DNA from: Aculops lycopersici | Lineage: Eukaryota > Arthropoda > Arachnida > Trombidiformes > Eriophyidae | DNA: 64,000 nucleotides | Reading direction: 5' to 3' | Assembly (NCBI GenBank): GCA_015350385.1 | Contig: WNKI01000002.1 | Coordinates: 5,202,636 to 5,266,635 of the forward strand | Shown here: in pieces, positions 35,177 through 45,502 of the stretch | How the letters are laid out: each line of letters starts with the position of its first letter | Numbering within the stretch: the stretch's first letter is position 1 | Translations under genes and position numbers: made by a program | The notes under the pieces: model-generated | Database searches by the model: none | Told to the model about the DNA's origin: nothing | What the model saw: only the letters and a program-made list of their open reading frames with translations

Positions 35177-37756
35177 GTTAGAATCTATACACTTATACTT
35201 ACCATCACCAACATACCCACCACTACTATTCACCAATACACAAACCCCGATTATTCCGTCCATCCGTTTGGCCCGCCCCTCCACCATGAATACCATCCAA
35301 TCCTGTGCATCCTGAACTTAGCTAAACTCGCATCACAATCCAATATGCACTTTCTCCTCGTTTTGTTAGACTCGATAACTTGTCGCTATGCCTCTGTGTT
35401 CTTACCTCCTTGAAAACCTCCATCGCCGGCTGGCTGTCCATAACTCATGGTTGCATTCACTCCTCAGTGAGCTCTTTGGTTAGGGTAACAACCGAAGACT
35501 TGCTAGGTTACGTGAGATGCCTTTGCTAAAGCATTGTGATAGCTAGTGTAATGGGGGAGATAGGTAGGACTAGTTAATAAGAAGAGAGACAAGGAAGTAC
35601 ATGAGGCTAAATACTTGCATGGAATGGAGCATTCAAGCTTGAAGAGGGATACAGTACGTATACCGCCAAACTGAGGTTGAATACTTATGTTCCCCTCGGC
35701 CAGATGTTCCGCAACGTAAACATCATCGCAACCGCCAACCATCCGGTTTGTCACCACCTGTATTATCTGGCACCGACAACATTTAACTATGCGCCTGTAG
35801 TTTTTCCCCTGCTCCACCATTATTCAGATTATCTCTCCAGTGTGTTCATGTGTTAGCTTACAAGAGAGAGAGAGAGAGAGATGCCTCTCAAGTTTCGACA
35901 CGGCCGCAATCCAAGTATTGTGCCACCAAGTCCTGGGTTAGAGTAGCGGAAGCCAACATCAGTGACAGCGATAACAACAACAACTACCACAACGTAACAC
36001 TAATCTTGCCAAAGAGTCCTCTCAAGTTGTGCATCTGTAAGTGCTTGTAGTGGTGTGGCGAGAAGCAAAACTTGGACAGCGTAAGTGATGTGTGTCATAA
36101 GTTACACGGTACACGACGAGGGAGGTAGAGAGTAAGTGAGTGCTAGCGACCTGCTTTTCCTGTCCCACACTTTCAGGCAGGCTCCAACCTCACATGTCCT
36201 GTTTACCACCTTTTTATCATCTTGGGCCCACAAGTTCCAGTGTCCTCCCGATTGTTTACGCCTACTCTCTTCACTTGTTTGTGCGACGTAAGCAAATTCA
36301 TCGCCATAGAGCAAGTGCACCTTTAGCATGGGTGCTGAATTTGGTTGCACATGTAAAGCCGCCCACGGAACAGTGTCCACCTCGTGTACCTAGCTCCACT
36401 TCTACCTACCTGAATGATCATGGTAACCCCCTCCCCCGCCTCTTTCTGCTCTTTCAGCGTAATCGAGCGGGCAACTTGAGGTCTCAAATACAATCCTCAT
36501 CGAACATCTGCCATGTAAGCAGCCTCAGCCAATGGAACTCTACAACTACAGCGGCTAGTAACCTGACAAGTGCCAACATGAAGATTGTAGTTGTTTTGTG
36601 ACTGCGTGTAATCTCGCTCCAATCGACAGAAAGGACGACGATGATGTTATGGCTTAAGGGCTCTAGACATGTAATCCCGGAAAAAGGCTTCAAAAGAGAT
36701 AGGACGCCGAGATAATATAAAGGTAAGGGTCGCTATTACTAGATTCTTTGTATTGTTGTCAGGTACATTGAGCAACAAGATTTGATTCGATTCCGGGTGA
36801 TAATATGTCGGACATCGGAATTGGCGGTGCCTGAGCTTCTGATTGCTTGTAGGGAATACTATGATTTGGGTCCATCGGTGGATCGTTGTGATCGTTCGAT
36901 CAAGTTTCTCGAAACTGATGGCCACTCTGCTTTGGCGGCGGCGGCTGAATGGCCGTGTCTGTTCATGTTGTGAGTTTGCTTGCAATCACATGAACTTGTC
37001 CCACTAGTAAACGCCCGTACCAGACTCTCCAGATGAGATGGGTGCGAAGCGAGTGGGTGGAATCAAGTGGCACGTGTTTAGGCTTATTGCGTCATTCTGT
37101 CAAGTCTCTACACGCTCCGTACCGGCACGGAAACACGTTGTGACACATCGATCCGGATGTTTACGGTTGCAAGTTGGATGATGAAATGTAAAACGGGGAA
37201 CGTCGTTGGATTGAAGCTTAACATTTTATTAAATGAAGGTCCCTATCTGGTTTAGATGATTGTTGTGATTCGTATTGGACTTGATCGTCAAACATGAGCA
37301 GTGGAGCAGATCGATTTGTTGGACCCCACTCTCAATGTGATATGCTCAAGTTTAGACATTTTATTTTTAATATAAATCTGAAGATGCCTTTGATTATAAA
37401 GAGATGCCCTAATACTTCAATTAATACAGCCGACTATCGAAAGAGGCATTTTTTGTTCGCTACAGTTCGCTTGCTGCTTTCCCCCTTCGGGCACGTTTAT
37501 TTGATCGAAATCTGCATGGAGCATGAAAACTTCCCCCCTTTTTTACATAAACCACCACGGCGCACAGACAACTGGACATGTAATAATAATCGGGGCCACC
37601 TATAATATTGGTGATATAGCACACAAAATACCTACCACCTAACCTTGACCTACCCGACCTACCTCACCGCACCCCAGCCTATCCCACCCTCGCCCATACT
37701 ACAAATAATGAATCACATCAACTAACCCATTCTGGTCATCGAAAATAACCAAACAG
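35177..37756. other. slo intron, 2.6 kb
   Basis: This separates alternative exon B from the RCK1 exon. Several protein-like open frames occur: minus strand 35503-35820, with an ATG; minus strand 36102-36380; plus strand 36762-36973, after a TTGTCAG acceptor-like site. None matches a BK segment or another family I know, and their splice phases do not fit the channel. Confidence 0.5.
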
Positions 37757-37989
37757 ACATATCGTTGTCTGTGGTCATATCACCTACGAGAGTGTTAGCC
37801 ATTTTCTAAAAGATTTCCTACACGAAGATAGAGAAGATGTCGACGTGGAGGTGGTATTTTTGCACCGAAAGCCGCCCGATTTGGAGCTCGAAGGTTTGAT
37901 AAAACGCCACTTTACAACCGTAGAGTTTTTCCAAGGATCTGTGATGAATTCGATTGATTTACAGCGAGTGAAAGTTGAACAAGCTGATG
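37757..37989 (+). CDS. slo: slowpoke exon: RCK1 start
   Basis: Starts after AACAG and encodes HIVVCGHITYESVSHFLKD, continuing through the first Rossmann unit of RCK1 to VKVEQAD. It enters in phase 2 and leaves in phase 1. The HEDREDVDVEV segment, which in BK channels includes acidic residues of the RCK1 Ca2+ site, is intact. The following intron is 131 bases. Confidence 0.94.
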
Positions 37990-38120
37990 GTAGGTATTAC
38001 TCAAGATTTGAGATTAATTTAAATGAACTTTTCTGTGTTCATCATCTTTCATCACTAACCTTAAACTGTCGCCTTGTAAACTTGAAACTGAAATGTAATC
38101 GATGATATATCCTACAACAG

Positions 38121-38765
38121 CCTGCCTTATATTAGCCAATAAGCAATGCGGCGATGGGGACCAGGAGGATGCTGCAAATATTATGCGCGTTATTAGTATC
38201 AAGAATTGCAGCGAGAAGATTAGAGTTATTGTCCAATTAATGCAATACCATAACAAAGCATACTTGTTGAATATTCCCTCATGGGATTGGAAACGAGGTG
38301 ATGATGTAATTTGTGTTAGTGAATTGAAACTTGGATTTATTGCACAATCGTGTCTAGCACCTGGTTTCAGTACCATGATGGCCAATTTGTTTGCCATGAG
38401 ATCCTACAAAACCTCGCCAGATATGCCAGCTTGGCACAACGACTACCTATGCGGCACTGGAATGGAAATGTACACGGAGTATCTGAGTCATGCTTTTGTT
38501 GGTACCACCTTTGCCCAGGCAGCTGAGATTTGTTTCACCAAATTAAAACTGTTACTCCTAGCCATTGAGGTGAGCGATGGTAATGGCGATGGAAGTGCCA
38601 ATATTGTGATAAACCCGAAGGGCGAGCATAGGATTCGAAGTAACACGCAAGGATTCTTCATGGCCCAGTCGGCTGACGAGGTCAAGCGAGCCATTTGGTA
38701 TTGTAAGACTTGTCACGATGACATTGCCGACGAGAAGATGATTCGCAAATGCAAATGCCGAAATC
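38121..38765 (+). CDS. slo: slowpoke exon: RCK1 body
   Basis: 645 bases encoding the rest of RCK1: ACLILANKQC, ANIMRVISIKN, QLMQYHNKAYLLNIPSWDWK, the S8-like FSTMMANLFAMRS region and NTQGFFMAQSADEVKRA, ending in the cysteine cluster YCKTCHDD..KCKCRN. It begins and ends within codons (phase 1 in, phase 1 out). The sequence follows the fly channel closely. Confidence 0.94.
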
Positions 38766-38959
38766 GTAAGTTTAAGTTATGGTGTTGGTGTTGGTCTCAG
38801 CATAATATATATATATAGACATAGCATGACACCCCCTCCCCTCTTTCTAAATAAGTAGTTGGAAGAATTACATTTGTAGTTTAAACGTTGAAGCTAACCT
38901 TAGAATTGCATCAATACTCTTATTCTTACCCGCCCTTTACCTATTCGATTGTATTGTAG

Positions 38960-39040
38960 CTGGTGCAATATTCAAGAAAGGCGTTCGCGCTGTTCAAATA
39001 GTCAATAGTGGCACCTCGAATTCGGCAAGCAAATTAGCGA
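38960..39040 (+). CDS. slo: slowpoke small exon, possible cassette
   Basis: 81 bases after TTGTAG and before GTAAGT, encoding PGAIFKKGVRAVQIVNSGTS then NSASKLA, in the variable linker between RCK1 and RCK2. It enters and leaves in the same phase (1), so skipping it would keep the frame. This linker is an alternative-splicing hot spot in BK genes. Inclusion or skipping cannot be told from DNA alone. Confidence 0.7.
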
Positions 39041-39402
39041 GTAAGTATCTCTACCTCCTTCTCAACTTGATGATTGTACACAACAAGCTTTCGCTTCCTT
39101 CTCACACGAACCATGGAGTTGCACAATACAAACTCGCCAATTAAACTCAACTTAACTCAGCACCAACATTCTTTGACCAACTCATCAAACTCACCTGCAA
39201 ACCGCTTCTTCCCAACTGCTCGCTTGGTATGTTTCTGCTCACAAATTGCACAACTCACAACTTGCACTATGTATCGAAGGTCCAGAACACGAAACTGCTT
39301 ACTTGCTCCAGCAACAACAACCACCAGCCTCTCAGTACAACCTTCACCATTATCAACAACAAACCGCTGACGCTGAATCAACGCAACAACACCATCAACT
39401 AG

Positions 39403-40553
39403 GTGCAAGGACAAAGTCGGATCCAAAGACGGATAGCATCATTGATGAGTCCAACTTTAAGCAGGCAAGTGCACCAAAGGCGCCCAAGAAGTCGAAGCAA
39501 AGTCCACCTCAGGAGGCGCCTCACTTGGCCTATGAGGTCAAGAAACTAATGCCAGCCGCAAGGCCACCCTCGAGCAATGACGCAACGGGCGGCACGCCGG
39601 CCGCCGGCCCGCTCGGCGCCACCGCCTTTATTGACACGGACGATATGGATGTAGACATACCGGAAATGAAGTATGACTCAACGGGAATGTTCCATTGGTG
39701 TCCAGCTAGACGCTTTGAAGATTGTCTACTAGATCGTAACATTGCCGCAATGACCGTCTTCAATGGCCACGTTGTTGTCTGTTTATTTGCTGACCCGGAC
39801 TCGCCTCTTGTGGGTTTAAGGAATCTAGTGATGCCTCTGAGGGCATCAAATTTGCATTACCATGAACTAAAGCCAGTGGTTATTGTGGGAAACTACGATT
39901 ATGTTAAGAGGGAGTGGAAAATGTTACAAAACTTACCAAAGATCACGGTGCTTAATGGGTCGCCATTGTCACGTGCCGACTTGAGGGCTGTCAATATAAA
40001 TCTCTGCGACATGTGCGTTATATTATCGGCCAAGATTCCAAGCTCAGACGATCCAACTTTGGCAGACAAGGAGGCGATTTTGGCCAGTTTGAATATAAAA
40101 GCCATGACCTTCGACGAGATAATCACAGTGGCTCAAAATAATCCCAGTGGAATACTAGCTTTACCCCAGCATGTCCAGCGCCGAGGTTCAGTTTATGGAA
40201 TTAACGTTCCATTGATAACAGAGCTGGTGAATGATACAAATGTTCAGTTTTTGGATCAAGACGATGAGGACGATCCAAACACTGAATTGTACTTAACCCA
40301 ACCCTTTGCCTGCGGGACTTCCTTTGCAGTTAGCGTCCTGGATTCCCTAATGTCCACCACCTACTTTAATGCAAACGCCCTGACTTTAATCAGGTCCCTG
40401 GTAACTGGCGGCGCAACACCGGAACTTGAGTTGATTTTGGCCGAGGGGGCGGGACTTCGCGGCGGATGTGCCACACCTGAGACTTTGGCAATGAGAAATC
40501 GCTGTCGAGTTGGACAGATTTCGCTCTACGACGAGCCTTTATGCAAGTTTGCC
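39403..40553 (+). CDS. slo: slowpoke exon: linker, RCK2, Ca2+ bowl
   Basis: Encodes a Lys/Ser/Pro-rich linker, then RCK2 (MFHWCPARRFEDCLLDRN, AMTVFNGHVVVCLFADPDSP, ELKPVVIVGN), the Ca2+ bowl (LDQDDEDDPNTELYLTQPFA) and LAEGAGLRGG. It ends in phase 0 at GTAAGT. I prefer the acceptor ATCAACTAG at 39402 because phase (1) and pyrimidine content fit. A second acceptor at 39279 (CGAAG) has the same phase and would add 41 Gln/His-rich residues, so both may be used. In the bowl the middle of five acidic residues is Glu rather than Asp, and the Asp after Pro is Asn. Confidence 0.9.
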
Positions 40554-40662
40554 GTAAGTATTTGTTTTGTTGCAACCCTGAGACTTGGTTCATGTCCTTT
40601 CTGTTTAAAAAAAGAAAAGAAATCCTGAGTAAAAACTAATAATTTTCCATCACAACCAACAG

Positions 40663-40836
40663 CAAAACTCCGGACGCTACGGCGACCTATTCGTCGAGGC
40701 ATTGAGATTGTTTGGAATGCTCTGCATTGGAATCTATCGGGTCAAGGATCCAACGGGCACGGAGCCAACGGCCTCAAGTCGGCGTTACGTCATCACAAAT
40801 CCGCCCGGCGACTTTATACTCATGATGTCCGATTTG
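40663..40836 (+). CDS. slo: slowpoke exon: RCK2 C-terminal part
   Basis: 58 codons, phase 0 on both sides, with borders CAACAG and GTGAGT. It encodes QNSGRYGDLFVEALRLFGML and IGIYRVKDP, then RRYVITNPPGDFILMMSDL. This is the conserved end of RCK2. The flanking introns are 109 and 95 bases. Confidence 0.94.
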
Positions 40837-40931
40837 GTGAGTAGACAGTACGCCTTTGATATCATCACACCTGCGTACTGACCAAAAACTAACTAAAAAC
40901 TCTTTGTATCTCATTCCATGAAACAAAATAG

Positions 40932-41339
40932 ATTTTTGTTCTGTTGCAATTCGACCCGGGACTCGAGTACCACAACAAACAAGCTAAAGGATTGAATTCG
41001 GGAGGCAAGTCATTCTCGCCCACTAAACGAGGAGACCGGATCACCATGAGACATCAGCAGAGCGGCAATGGTTACTGCGGTGTCGGCAGTGGCGGTCACG
41101 GTGGTGGCGGAGGCGGCGTTGGAGCAGGAAACGGCGGCTCCCACGAGATGAATGCAAATATTGGCCCCTCACCTGTACCATCATCGTCGAGGCCAAAGGC
41201 AAAGGCAAGCAACTCGAACCAACCAACTAGCTCGACGTCGACCACAAAGACCTCGTTGATTTTATCGGCGGCTAAAGCAAACACGAGTAGCCAGCTAATG
41301 TCGTCATCCAACACGAATGGTCCCTACTCGTTCATATGA
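40932..41339 (+). CDS. slo: slowpoke last exon
   Basis: Starts after AAATAG in phase 0 with IFVLLQFDPGLEYHNKQAKG, then a Gly/Ser/Asn/Thr-rich tail of about 110 residues ending in GPYSFI and TGA at 41337-41339. The first 14 residues are strongly conserved in BK channels; the tail is low-complexity and variable. The possible poly(A) signal ATTAAA at 41407-41412 is a weak variant. Confidence 0.9.
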   Translation: MFVLLQFDPGLEYHNKQAKGLNSGGKSFSPTKRGDRITMRHQQSGNGYCGVGSGGHGGGGGGVGAGNGGSHEMNANIGPSPVPSSSRPKAKASNSNQPTSSTSTTKTSLILSAAKANTSSQLMSSSNTNGPYSFI

Positions 41340-43242
41340 AGCGTTTAAACATCACAAAACGCGCTATTTAGTACGAAACAAACAAAACGGAACTTCCATT
41401 AATGTGATTAAATTAATGTTCACGCATCGAACTATTGTCTTGTACCTTCTACTCGTTGACTTTTCTACTTGGACTCTCTTTTATTAGAACAAACAGGAGA
41501 TCGTGCTTAAAGTTTGTCACAACCACAGTCGTTGGGGGCCACCCACGACCTGTTCCTACTTCTATCTGAATTTCTCACGCTTCAGGTGACTTTCGATAGA
41601 GCCGATCGACAGATAATTTTAGAGGAGAGGAAACTCTTTGGCAGCACGAGTCTCCGGACCTTGAATGACTTTCATTCACACAAACACAAACACTCTGCCT
41701 ATACTTTAACTGGCCATTGGGTTTCTTGACCATGCAAATTTTAGGCTCGTAGGCCTTGAGGTGCGTGCTTGTGGCTGGCTTGCATGCAAGTGGTCGTGTC
41801 GAGTCAATCGGAATAATAGCAATAACTATAACTATAATAACAATAATAATAATAATAATAATAATAATGACCAGGACAACATCCGCTGTTATGTTGCTTC
41901 CATTGCTGCTAACAATTGTGAACAGGTGAATCGTGTGCCACATATCACACAAGAGTAATAACTGCATTCGCCTTTGACACGGAGGAGACAAGGACCGAGA
42001 TTGCAGCTGCTGCTTCTCAACTATAACTACTCCAACATCAACAACAACAGCACTAGCTAGTAGGCGATGGCCATTGTTGAGGTTGTGGTCAGCCTCTTTT
42101 GATGACCACTCGTTCCGCTTGAACCGTCGGCCTTAGATATCAGGTGTCCGTCAGCGAGGAGGTAGCGGCTAACGTGGAGTGGTAAAGTGGCGGCACATTG
42201 TGGCCACTCGCTTCACATTTCACATCTAGACCAAGTGCCGGTTGCATGCGAGCACATGAAAGTCGGTAGTCAACTCAACGACTAGCCAACTGACTGACTG
42301 GCGCTCCGTTCAGGTTGATTGGCCTGCTAGTGAGGGGGCTAACCTCGACAAGGGTCAGCCAGTCAGTTGGTCTGCCCAACCAGCAGGTAGCTCGAACAGA
42401 TAAGCTGTAGACTTGAGGATCAACTCGCCTACTACCTGGCGACACAATCAGAGCAAACAACAGCGACAACAACAACAACAACAAGTGTTTGTGTGAGCTG
42501 CTACTTAGATAACAGCAAGGCAAGAGTCTCTCGCAATCTATCAACAACGACCAGCGACAATCTTGTCTAAATCTCTCGCTCTCAACGCACCCTCAGTTTG
42601 GTTGGTCAGTAGGCCAAGCAAACGGCGGATTGTTATATGTGATATGTCGCCAGGTAAAATTTGAGCAACGGTTCAGTCGAATGCGTGACATTAGAGGGGC
42701 CGGAGGAAAACGGAGAGCGAGCGACAATAACAACAAGTGGATGTAATCGAATACATAATAATGCAGGATCGCCGCTGGGCCGTCAGGTAGCTGGATGGAT
42801 AGATGGACGTGAGTCGAGGTGACTCAGTTTCTTTCTATCTTTTGCCTCCCTTTGTCGGTGTCCGTGAGTCTTGAACGTCAATTGCTTTCTCCTTGCCCCC
42901 AAAGCGACTGTTAGCCAAGTAGACTCGAGCCAAGTCGATAATCTCCAGCTTTCGTTAACATGTGCCTTCTTACCGGCTATCGCTTGTAGTGGGAGGTTAC
43001 CTTTTCGCCGAATCCCGTTCGCCTTCAATAGAGAGTACAACCGAGAAGAGAAGGGAATCGGAAAGGATTGAGCATTGCGCAAGTCCTGAACAGATCCGTC
43101 GCTTTACCTTGAGGTTCCGATCAGCTCACCCGCTTTCTCCTTTCCTCGTCATCGTCTGTCTATCTGACTATTTGCCTGGCTAGTTGAGTTTGTTTGATGC
43201 AATTTAGCATCAAATAAGCGAGATAGCAGCAAATAGTTTTGG
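41340..43242. other. intergenic, slo 3' side
   Basis: Slo 3' UTR and intergenic DNA. It contains an (AAT)n run at 41841-41868, a CAA run near 42460-42485, and one CAACAAGTGG word at 42731-42740. No gene is supported. Confidence 0.5.
41841..41868. repeat. (AAT)n microsatellite
   Basis: About nine AAT triplets in noncoding DNA downstream of slowpoke. Confidence 0.9.
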
Positions 43243-43249
43243 TATAAAA
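43243..43249 (+). promoter_or_regulatory. TATA box of secreted-protein gene
   Basis: TATAAAA stands 141 bases upstream of the ATG at 43390, leaving room for a start site at about 43270-43280 and a 5' UTR of about 115 bases. It is the only TATA box in the window whose spacing to a gene is convincing. The AG just before the start (ATCACAG) would also permit a 5' UTR intron. Confidence 0.55.
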
Positions 43250-43389
43250 GACAGAATCAACGGAAGTGTTAGTCTTAATGTCGAAACTTGTGGTTGTATG
43301 TCACTCGTCGTCAAGAAGGATATTATCAAATTTTATTTCATCATAATCTTACACCATAGTATTCTAATCTAATCAAGATCACAGCCAAA

Positions 43390-44022
43390 ATGTTTAAGAA
43401 AACCTTAGGAGCTACTTCGGTCGTTTTGGCCACCGTATTGTTTGGCTGCTCTGTAGCTCAAGCGAAAAGTTTAAGCAACAACGAAGATGCTCCAGTAATC
43501 CCGTCGCCAAATCAAGACTTTGGAGACTCAAATCAATTTGAAGATATTAAACGGGTTGGCATCGTAGCTCCCACTAACTTGGCCTCAAGTTACGCGCCGG
43601 AAGTCGAGCAACAGGCTGCCTCAAACGAGGCGATCGTTCCAGTTTACGTTAGCCCTTATGTTAGATCAGAGCGGGCGGTTACGCCATTTGTTGTCGCCCC
43701 TGCAGCCGCATCGCCGATCAACAAACCAGTAGCAGCCTCGGCAAGGAACTTCGACGACCACCAAGAGTCGAGCCATGCACCATTAAATTACGCACCAAGA
43801 CCCTCGGCATCAATGAGCTCAGTTGCCTCATCGTCGCCTCGTGATTTGAAGACCTCTGCTTCATATGGCCATCACCATCACGGAGGTCACTACGGCGGCG
43901 GACACGACTCGCACGGCTGGCTCGACATGGGCGCCTGGACCGGAGGCAAGGGATCCTTTGGATGGTATGCCGACTACCCGGTTGGAGGTGGAAAGCACCA
44001 CTACGGTTATGGAAGGAGATAA
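43390..44022 (+). CDS. secreted Gly/His/Tyr-rich protein
   Basis: An intronless 210-codon frame with the start in context CCAAAATGT. Residues 1-25 form a signal peptide (hydrophobic SVVLATVLFGCSVAQA, cleavage after AQA). The middle (about 26-155) is rich in Ala, Ser, Pro and Val, with repeated VAP and YAP. The C-terminal 50 residues are rich in Gly, His and Tyr (HHHHGGHYGGG, GKHHYGYGRR), with Trp and Asp. Such composition is common in arthropod cuticle, silk or other secreted matrix proteins, and clustered His could bind metal. I see no named domain such as a chitin-binding Rebers-Riddiford motif. A TATA box lies upstream and ATTAAA at 44206-44211 downstream. Confidence 0.8.
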   Translation: MFKKTLGATSVVLATVLFGCSVAQAKSLSNNEDAPVIPSPNQDFGDSNQFEDIKRVGIVAPTNLASSYAPEVEQQAASNEAIVPVYVSPYVRSERAVTPFVVAPAAASPINKPVAASARNFDDHQESSHAPLNYAPRPSASMSSVASSSPRDLKTSASYGHHHHGGHYGGGHDSHGWLDMGAWTGGKGSFGWYADYPVGGGKHHYGYGRR

Positions 44023-45502
44023 ATTATTGTTTGAATTCAAATCTTTAATCATTTGAGTTGAGCTGTGTTTGGTTCTCACTCGCTTACTCACACCAACCTG
44101 ATGACCACACGATGACTTGTAACATTAGAACAAATAGAAAAAGAAGACCCCCTAAACTCAAAAAGCTATATATATATATTTATATACGTATAACAACAGT
44201 CGTATATTAAAGTAATGCTGCCTCACTATTTAGACTCTTTTTGATAGTTGCCGAGTTCATTGATACGCTTCATCAGAAGTAAATTGATAGCCTTGGGTTC
44301 TAGTTACCTAACAGTGGGAGAAGAGAACTAGGGAATGCCCTTTGTCTTTGAGGATGCCGCCAGGTTCCATTGAAGTTATGCCGCGAAGTTGAGAGTTCAT
44401 TTCATTGATGGACTGGCGTCGCAACGTTAAAAGCCCACAGGCTAAACCCAAGTATTTAGTTGACCGGATGATGCTCTTTTTAGGATCAATTTAAAATCAA
44501 TTTAGTGCAGAATGAACGGCTGGCCGCTTTGATTCGCGGCTCTCAAATTGCACCTCTCGCTCACTTACCTGAGTTTGCGGTTCTCTTCCATGAGGCACTC
44601 AATGAGTGACCCAAGTGGCGCCACTTGTTGGCCAAATACCGACACTACCAAATGTTAAGGCACCAATTGATGGTGTTGTCAAGTGGATGGAGTCGCATCT
44701 GACGCAACTGTCGTCATTCAGATCCGATTTCTTCGTAACCCTGAATTTAACTTGTAATTTTCTCTGGCAAAGAAGGATCTAATGATACAAACAATCACTG
44801 GTTTCGTTGTTGTTGTTGTTGTTGTTGTTGTTTTTGTTGTTTTGAAGGGAACAACATAAGCGGAATCTTTAACTTGAAGCTTGAATGATGAAAGAACCAA
44901 CTTGGCAAGCGCCGACTACAACAGGTTCTTTCAACAACCACAACGACAACAACTCAGGTAAAAGTGTATCAACTGTACAGGGTAGTGCATTAAAAAAAGT
45001 GTAACACCATGCCCCTCGAAGTGCTAGCGTTACGGTATGTGCGATGCTGTGAGCGGCAAAAAACATTGTCTCGCCAACAAAAAGACGAATAGCTGATAGA
45101 ATGACTGCAGATTTGAAGGCTTCCATTGAAGTCAATTGTACTTCAATGGGATTGTTCAAGCAGCGAGCTTGATAGACTCTATTTTCCAAACCATCGTAGT
45201 AATCGTGTCATGTCTTTAGACAAGCGGATGGATAGATGCTCGGGTGCATGGTTCACCTGTGGCAATAATCTCATTTTATTCATTCAACTTTTATTATCAC
45301 TAGCCATATCAAAGAATTTATATCAAATGTGAAGGTTTTAAGCTTGGATTTTAATGCAACTTATATCCACTGGCTCAAATGTATTATTGTGCCTTGATTT
45401 TAAACCAAAACAAAGCAACCCATTCGTTGTTACTATTATGGTTCTACTTTAGAGATTGATTTTAAATAGCTTCACCAACCTCCAAATTCATTCATTATTA
45501 TC
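44023..45502. other. intergenic
   Basis: Contains ATTAAA at 44206-44211 (likely poly(A) signal of the upstream gene), one CCACTTGTTG word at 44621-44630 and a (GTT)n run at 44806-44832. A 106-codon minus-strand frame at 44869-45189 shows no family features. Confidence 0.5.
44806..44832. repeat. (GTT)n microsatellite
   Basis: About nine GTT triplets in intergenic DNA. Confidence 0.9.

Noticed and set aside
39157..39426. Minus-strand frame opposite the slo linker exon
   Set aside because: It is antisense to the Gln-rich coding frame and has no independent features.
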